A DNA stretch of 64,000 nt, taken from assembly GCA_037447655.1 (NCBI GenBank), contig JBBHKE010003166.1, positions 9,635-73,634 of the forward strand, in the 5' to 3' direction. The notes under the pieces were generated by a model. The model did no database searches, was not told where the DNA came from, and was given only the letters and a program-made list of their open reading frames with translations. Source of the stretch: Zygnema cylindricum (lineage: Eukaryota > Streptophyta > Zygnematophyceae > Zygnematales > Zygnemataceae). Shown one piece after another: positions 58,627 to 64,000 of the stretch. Positions within the stretch are counted from its first letter, which is position 1. Each line of letters opens with the position of its first letter. The position numbers and the translations under genes were made by a program.

Positions 58627-59878
58627 GGTTATGGGCCCACGCCCATGGCTACCCATATTGGATAAATCGTACTTACCCATATTTGATGGAACTGAATATT
58701 ATTGTTGGAGGAGTATTATGAAGAGCTACTTCAAGTTGAGGGAGCTTATGGATGTGGTGGATGGGATATGTGTCGAAACATCGGCTGAATGGGAGGAGAA
58801 AAACCTGGAGTGCTTAAGGATTATCAAGCTATCTATGACTAAGGAATTTGTAATGATGTACCTTGATGTGAAGAGTGCAGCTGAATTGTGGAAGTGTTTA
58901 GAATGCACTTATCAAAAGACTTCTGTGTATCATTGGATGATTAGTGCTTCAAAAATATTTGAATATAAATATGCTGGAGGTAGCATGTTGAAATATTGCC
59001 TTAGTTTGCAAAGATTGTTTGCAGAAAATGATATAGCAGGAGGAAACTTTACAAATGTTCAAAAGGTTCTCTTGTTAATGAAAGGATTACCTAAAGAATA
59101 TAGGTGTGCTTTAGATAGATTAAAACAAGTTGATAAAAAGGATTGGAGCTTACCTTTAGCAATCAGATTTGTTTTAGATGAAGAAGATGATAAAGAGGCT
59201 TTAAAGAATAGGGGAAATTTTCAGGGTGTGAGATCACAATTTCACAAAAATAGAAAAAATGGTAAATCAGAAAATTGTTTTTATTGTAATGATTTAGGAC
59301 ATACTTTTAGAGTATGTCCACTTTATAAAAGTGCATGTGTCACAGGAAATTTTCGAAATGGATGGGATGACTATCGGGTTCTACCCCCTACACGAAAGGC
59401 TACACTTCACGTTGATGAATTTGTATACTTGCCGACTGTTATTTTTCTAAATATGGAAAATGAGGAAGGAAGGGAAACATGTGCTGTCACCGAAAATGGA
59501 GTGGAGAATGAGGTGACAGAAAAGGATTTGGTTTTTGTCAATTTTTCCGATGACAGATTGGTGAGTGATAAAGATTTACAGGAGGAAGAGGTTAATGTAG
59601 TGAGGATAGCTGGAGAGAGTGAAGGTCAATTAGAAATGAAAACTGAAAATAATTTGCATGAGGAGATTATTGTACTTAAAGAGGGAAAGAGAAAAAGTGT
59701 TCAAAAAATTGAGGTAGGAGAGGAAGTGAATATTATTGAAAAAGAAAACAAAAGTTCAAAAATTGAGAAAATACCAAAATTTATTAAGAAAACAAAGAAA
59801 AGAAGTAGAAGTAAAAAGATAAACCGTAGAAGAAAACATGTTCAAAAAATGGTCAAAAGAAAGCATCGTGGAAAATGA
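58601..59878 (+). CDS. gag: G1 Gag, intact, 425 residues
   Basis: The only long undamaged retroelement frame in the window. Residues 1-8 come from the LTR; 9-14 span the primer site (QVMGPR). Residues 15-215 are a helical capsid with LPIFDGTEYYCWRSIMKSYF, LRELMDVVDG, AAELWKCLECTYQKTSVYHW and LMKGLPKEYRCALDRL, the gag fold seen in plant copia elements. Zinc knuckle C226-X2-C-X4-H-X4-C239 (CFYCNDLGHTFRVC). Residues 260-380 are acidic, then a tail of about 45 residues very rich in Lys/Arg. It should form particles and bind its RNA. The start at 58601 is preferred to the primer-site ATG because G2 and A5 keep an equivalent U5 ATG. Confidence 0.92.
   Translation: MARNGYGQQVMGPRPWLPILDKSYLPIFDGTEYYCWRSIMKSYFKLRELMDVVDGICVETSAEWEEKNLECLRIIKLSMTKEFVMMYLDVKSAAELWKCLECTYQKTSVYHWMISASKIFEYKYAGGSMLKYCLSLQRLFAENDIAGGNFTNVQKVLLLMKGLPKEYRCALDRLKQVDKKDWSLPLAIRFVLDEEDDKEALKNRGNFQGVRSQFHKNRKNGKSENCFYCNDLGHTFRVCPLYKSACVTGNFRNGWDDYRVLPPTRKATLHVDEFVYLPTVIFLNMENEEGRETCAVTENGVENEVTEKDLVFVNFSDDRLVSDKDLQEEEVNVVRIAGESEGQLEMKTENNLHEEIIVLKEGKRKSVQKIEVGEEVNIIEKENKSSKIEKIPKFIKKTKKRSRSKKINRRRKHVQKMVKRKHRGK
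58627..58640 (+). other. G1 primer-binding site (half-tRNA-iMet type)
   Basis: GGTTATGGGCCCAC, perfect match to the complement of the initiator tRNA anticodon arm, touching the LTR end. It codes for V-M-G-P within gag. Confidence 0.92.
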
Positions 59879-60196
59879 TTTTAGGGAAAGTAATTATCTT
59901 TTACATTTAAAATTTTTTTTTGACGAATTTCTGATTTAAAACTTTGAATTTTGAAATTGTGTGAGAAGGAAAATTTTTTACTTTGAAGACCTAGAAAGAG
60001 GTAGTGGAAGCAATGGTGTGTTTAGGAAGGAAGGATTTTGGAAGACATGGCAGCAGGCAGTTGGAGCAGTGGCGACGTCAGCGAAAGCAGTGGTGATGTC
60101 AGCGGAAGCAGTGATGATATTTGAACGAAAGGTACAGTTTCATTTGACACGCGGCATACTTTATTATGGGTGCACGAAACTAAAATTTCGGGGGAG
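59879..60196 (+). other. G1 3' non-coding region and purine tract
   Basis: 318 bp without a frame. GCGACGTCAGCGAAAGCAGT and a second GATGTCAGCGGAAGCAGT (60071-60115) are near-direct repeats, also present in G2. It ends in the purine tract TTTCGGGGGAG next to the LTR. Confidence 0.8.
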
Positions 60197-61114
60197 TGTT
60201 GTTTTTGAAATGTTAGTTTCATACTTACGCCACATTTTGTGCGCACGCGACGGTTCGTGCGTAGATTATTACCGGAAATATTGTGGTGGTACAAATGGAG
60301 GTTCGAATGGATTTGTGGATTGGGGGAGTAATTGTACAATTGAAGTTAAAGGATTGAATTTTGATAATGTGGTATCAAGTGGACCGCACGTATGTGATGT
60401 CGGTTCATGACGTGGTTTCGTCCTCAAGTGACTAATCAAGTTGATACTCAGTACGCGGATTTTACGGAAGCGTCGATGTAAATATTTGGTTGAACATTGA
60501 TGTGTCTTTTTGTGAATTAATTATTAGTGTAGATTTACTCACTTTGACATACCTTGAAGTATTCAGGTATACCGACATTAATAGAGGTAGCTGGTAGATA
60601 GCGTACCGCTGATATGCCTCCGTACATTCAGCAGTAAGCTCTTGTATATATTTGTAGGACTTCGTCATTTTAGGACATAGGAACTTTTTGGACCAAAAAC
60701 TGTTTATGGTTATTTTTGGTAATTTTATCTGAGGATTACTCTCAGATCTGATAGCGGAATTATCTGAAATTCTGCATGTTTGTTCCTATTTATATTTTTA
60801 ATATTGTCACAGATTTTCAGGTCTATTGTGTGCCTGGTCTGTGTTTTACTTCATTGTGAAGTTAGCCTGTCTGATCAAAGTTCTGGCAGACTGTTTTTCT
60901 GCAACTTTGACTAGATGATGTGATCAATCTGTTTATTATTTTTGTCTGAAACTTTGTGAGGTCATATTATATCCTAGATTATATCTGTAAATGTAGTTTC
61001 AGCTTGTTTTGTTAATTCTGTTGAATTCTGTGTGTATCCAAAGTACGCTGTTTTTAGGGTAGTCTGTGGTGCTTCCTAGGGTGAATCCATGGATAGAAAT
61101 GGCTATGGACAACA
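60197..61114 (+). repeat. G1 3' LTR
   Basis: 918 bp copy of 57709-58626. Differences include the start region: ATGGCTAGA is ATGGATAGA here. Confidence 0.93.
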
Positions 61115-61119
61115 TTCAC

Positions 61120-62774
61120 CTCCTCACAGACGTTTCCCTTCTTCCAGCAAAGGAACTCCACCTCTCGAGTCATCTAGAAGGCGAACCAGGTGACAAACGT
61201 CTTTTCCTACAGGCCCCCAACACTCTTCGTCTACATCTCTACCATCGTCCATTTCACAAAGATCTTTGAACTTACCTCGTCTCAATATCCCATTAGTGGA
61301 GACAATTCTAAAGGAGGAACAATACTCTCCTAGATATAGATGAGCAAGAAATCCAACCCCTCCTCTAACAACAAGACCATCCTCAGTAGGGTGGGGGGAT
61401 CACACAAGTTACACCCGCCGTTCCTGTCGGAGGAGGAGGTTGTTCAGATCTATAAGGTTTGGATCCAGAAGCAATTTTGCCGGCTCAGTTTGTCAGCCCC
61501 ACCAGACCGGCCTCGCCTCAGTTCACCAATCTCACAGAGAAAGAGAAAGAGATGGGAGACGTCCGGATCTTTACAGGGGAGTTCGGGAAATAGCTTTTTC
61601 TGATTTCGAACTGTTGTGGAAATCTTTCACCCAATCCGAGATCAATAAATATAAAGGAGGGGCAATTTCGGATGACTTCAAAACTACCCTTTTCTCGATG
61701 GTGGTTAACTATCTCTCTGGGCGAGCGTTGGTAGACTATAAAGAGCGGCAACCACTCTTGATGGCACCTAGCATCAAGATTTCAAACCTGGATTTGGATG
61801 CAGTTGTTTTGTAAGCAGAGGCAGACTTGGCTGCAGCTGCGGCCGCCCTTGTCACCCCTACCTTCACCAATGACATGAAATTACAGGAAAAGGGGCAAGC
61901 TTATGTGAATAAGCTGCAAGCAATACAAGTCGCTCAAACTGCCACCAGAATGGTTGCAAACCCCACACCCTGCACTACTCTTTTGAACCTGGAGACTCCT
62001 CTACAACGAGGGGAATGAATCTACTATCAAAGAGTTTACGAAATTCCAGTGTCTAAAAAGTGAGACACCATAGACTCTTTTTAACACACTGTCCACCATA
62101 TGTCAAAAGACAAAACTTTCAACCATCGATCTTCCGGCTATAGCCACCAATTATTTCATCGCACTCAGGAATTCCTTCGCGCCCACGAGCAGACTAGACT
62201 CAACAATTAGATTGCAAGCCAGGCCATCCACGATATCAATCCATCTGTTAAGGAAATTTTGCTGGTCGCTGTGAAACTGTAAGACAACTTTGTTCATAGT
62301 GAAGCAAAAGAAAATGCTGTAACCGGCAAAGCCAGGGGGAATTTTGCAGGATTTGCCAAAAAATTGCCTTCTGACAACGATGAGACAGCAAAACTTCAAG
62401 CTTTGTGGAAGTTAATGGGAAGAAGGTGATTAATAGAACATCAGAACCAGCCATGGAGGACAACGACCGCGTCTTCTTATATAATTGTCTGAACTGTCAA
62501 CAAACCGGTCATGGGTGGAAGCGCTGCCCACGGAAGCTCAAACCCAAACTTGCCCTAAAACAGAAGGAATGGGAAAAGTAGAGAGCTGCAAGAACTAGGA
62601 AACAGATGGAACGAAAACAAGGAGGAGGATCGATAGACAATACGCTGGTAACCAACGACAACTACCGCCCAACACTTAGGTCAGAAAATGCCAGAATGTC
62701 ACAAGCTCAGTTGCGACTAATTAAACTCCCAAAATTCGATGATGCGTATATCTCAAATGAGTTAAGGAGCATAT
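61120..62774 (+). pseudogene. U1 gag-like protein, C-terminal part with zinc knuckle
   Basis: Continues U1 after G1 (PHRRFPSSSKGTPPLESS), with several stops and frame changes. Best segments: FSDFELLWKSFTQSEINKYKGGAISDDF, VVNYLSGRALVDYKERQPLL, an Ala-rich helix and KKLPSDNDETAKLQALWK. A zinc knuckle CX2CX4HX4C (CLNCQQTGHGWKRC, 62486-62527) is followed by basic RKLKPKLALKQK. The knuckle supports a gag or ORF1 nature. A5 inserted at 62775, so any polymerase would lie beyond the window. Confidence 0.55.
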
Positions 62775-63767
62775 TGTTGAAATCACTAGAATTAGGGGTG
62801 GTATTTTCTAGGTCTCAATTAAAATTAAAAAGGAAAAGAAAGCACAGGCACCCTACCTCCACCTTCTCTCACTAGCCCCCATACTTGCTGTAGTCACTGA
62901 AGGAGAGAGACAACGGTGGAGCCATGGCTGCCTTAGCTCCATATGCACGGCTTAAGAGTGACCTAAGTCACTATCAACCAAAAAGGTTGAGTCCTGCAGG
63001 ACTCGAACCTCCGACCGGTAGGGCGAGGCGTAGCTGTCAACCCTTACAAGTCTGTCGTAGTAGTCCGTTAGGGTACATGGGGTTTGATAGCTATTAAAAC
63101 AATAGATAGGCGACTAATCCGATTAACGGAATTACAAATAGAATATATTAAAACTAATTGGAGTTTTAGTTCGCACGAAACAAATGTATCGGACATTTGT
63201 TTTTGAACGGCTATCGTTTAAAGCCGGTTTTGATCCGACGGCCCACACAATCGCCGAGATCCTATAATGGCCGCCTTCGTGGTTTTCGTGATATTACCTG
63301 GCGACACGTGGCACGATGACATTGAGAAGAGGAAATCCCGGAAAGCATGAGGACATGTTCGAAGGAGGCGGCGTCCACTCTATGGCCTTGTCGTACACAG
63401 GCCGTACAGAAAGTACATCGGCCGTAGTACCTTTCGGTACTGTACAGTCTTCTGGTTGGTTCCGTACCTCAGTAGATAGGAGTTGTGAGAGGGTTTAGGA
63501 CTTAGTAGATTGAAGAGGTAGTCGCCTCTCTCCCAATAAGCTTCTATAAATATTGGCATCTTGGCCACTCCATAACTAATCGCCTGGTTGGGCGTTTTCA
63601 GTGATTCATCTTGCTGTGGACTCACAAGAGTCCAGACTATACAGGGGTGCAGTCAAATTATCTATTTGCCTGCTTGGGTGGCAGTTGGTCCAGTTGAAAG
63701 TGGGTTAGTTGAAAACTACCTAGAGGTTTCCTCAATTTTTTGTCCAAATGGGGGACACAGAATTGCA
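62775..63767 (+). repeat. A5 5' LTR
   Basis: 993 bp, TGTTGAAATCACTAG to GACACAGAATTGCA. G-box 63305-63310, at least seven GTAC cores (63390-63470), TATAAATA 63545-63552, hairpin GGACTC-ACAA-GAGTCC (63618-63633). Its tRNA-like element is the closest to a true tRNA: GGTTCGAGTCC on the minus strand (62999-63009). Confidence 0.9.
63545..63552 (+). promoter_or_regulatory. A5 LTR TATA box candidate
   Basis: TATAAATA lies about 240 bp after the G-box, at the place where C1 has TATAAAAG (52261). Transcription would start shortly after, putting the GACTC hairpin in the RNA leader. Confidence 0.6.
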
Positions 63768-64000
63768 GGTTATGGGCCCACCCTCTAGGGTTCCCATATT
63801 CAACGGATCTGGGTTCATTTACTGGGAAGCTATGATGACAGGGGCATTGTGTGAGAAACGATACTGGGGTATGGTTAGTGGACAAGTGAAACGTGCGTCT
63901 CAAGGAACTCCACTAGGGTTTGGAGGAGTGAGGTTTTTTGCAGTAGGATCTGCTCCAACGGAGGAGACAGATGATGGGGACAACAGTGTGTCTGAAAGGG
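63748..64000 (+). CDS. gag: A5 gag, open to window end
   Basis: ATG at 63748 in U5 (MGDTELQVMGPPSRVPIFNG), through a perfect 15-base primer site GGTTATGGGCCCACC (63768-63782), and 84 codons without a stop to the window edge. Later residues FIYWEAMMTGALCEKRYW and VSGQVKRASQGTPLGFGG match the broken A1 and A4 gags. This is the only A-type gag start here without lesions, so A5 may be intact beyond the window. Confidence 0.85.
   Translation, partial: MGDTELQVMGPPSRVPIFNGSGFIYWEAMMTGALCEKRYWGMVSGQVKRASQGTPLGFGGVRFFAVGSAPTEETDDGDNSVSER

Larger units (their letters stand above)
57709..61114 (+). mobile_element. G1: young, intact gag-only LTR element, TSD TTCAC
   Basis: 3406 bp. LTRs are 57709-58626 and 60197-61114, 918 bp each, about three differences by eye. 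Flanks TTCAC at 57704-57708 and 61115-61119 are perfect. Internal region: primer site, one full-length gag and a 3' region ending AAAATTTCGGGGGAG. No protease, integrase, RT or RNase H. Such elements correspond to the described TR-GAG type. Reverse transcription and integration must come from a helper; LTR ends point to the Q group. Confidence 0.93.

Noticed and set aside
62940-63080. Complete tRNA gene in the A5 LTR
   Set aside because: Only the T-arm/B-box half fits; I could not pair an anticodon arm or acceptor stem.
1-64000. CRISPR array, prophage, operon or integron
   Set aside because: No regularly spaced direct repeats with unique spacers, no ribosome-binding-site organisation; the content is eukaryotic retroelement DNA.

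Overview
This window reads as a transposable-element graveyard from a plant-type nuclear genome (land plant or other streptophyte; the species cannot be told from the sequence). Reasons: nearly all recognisable coding sequence is Ty1/copia-type gag-pol, elements are nested inside one another with 5-bp target-site duplications (TSDs), there is a hAT transposase relic, and the only host-like gene candidate is a short secreted protein at 31.5-32.3 kb. No bacterial-type genes, rRNA, functional tRNA or CRISPR were seen. Labels used here are mine: A1-A5 (autonomous copia, A-type LTRs), Q1-Q2 (autonomous copia, LTRs TGTTG...ACAACA), N1-N2 (non-coding relatives), G1-G2 (gag-only relatives), C1 (gag/RNase H chimera), S1-S3 (solo or broken LTRs), U1 (unclassified gag-like element).

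Layout. 1-2448 has no gene. Q1 (2570-17856, 5' truncated) has A1 (2634-12726) in its gag, and A1 has N1 (3134-6818) in its 5' LTR. A gag-like relic (17857-18720, minus), microsatellites and a short assembly gap follow. Q2 (22885-27285) carries solo LTR S1. After a gene-poor stretch come a hAT relic (29.8-30.6 kb), the secreted-protein gene and a copia protease/integrase fragment (32.5-33.4 kb). From 34.1 to 50.3 kb everything copia-like is on the minus strand: A2, LTR N2, and A3, whose reverse transcriptase is interrupted by complete A4 (38768-49737), itself interrupted by tandem G2 (39933-44868). C1 and nested LTRs fill 50.3-54.9 kb. U1 (56.1-62.8 kb) is interrupted by the young, intact gag-only element G1 (57709-61114) and then by A5, whose open gag runs off the window end.

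The unifying and most interesting biology is the priming and translation architecture. Immediately inside the 5' LTRs lies GGTTATGGGCCCAC(C), the complement of the anticodon arm of initiator tRNA-Met rather than of its 3' end: the half-tRNA priming known from Drosophila copia. In every coding family the gag ATG lies in the last ~25 bases of the LTR (U5) and the frame runs through the primer-binding site, which itself encodes a conserved Val-Met-Gly-Pro. The non-coding N1 and gag-only G1/G2 share LTR termini and primer site with coding Q1/Q2, suggesting an autonomous/non-autonomous system. A-type LTRs share a U3 promoter with G-boxes, a dense run of GTAC cores, a tRNA T-arm-like palindrome and a U5 hairpin.

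All homology calls rest on motifs read by eye; LTR ends and TSDs were read directly from the sequence.
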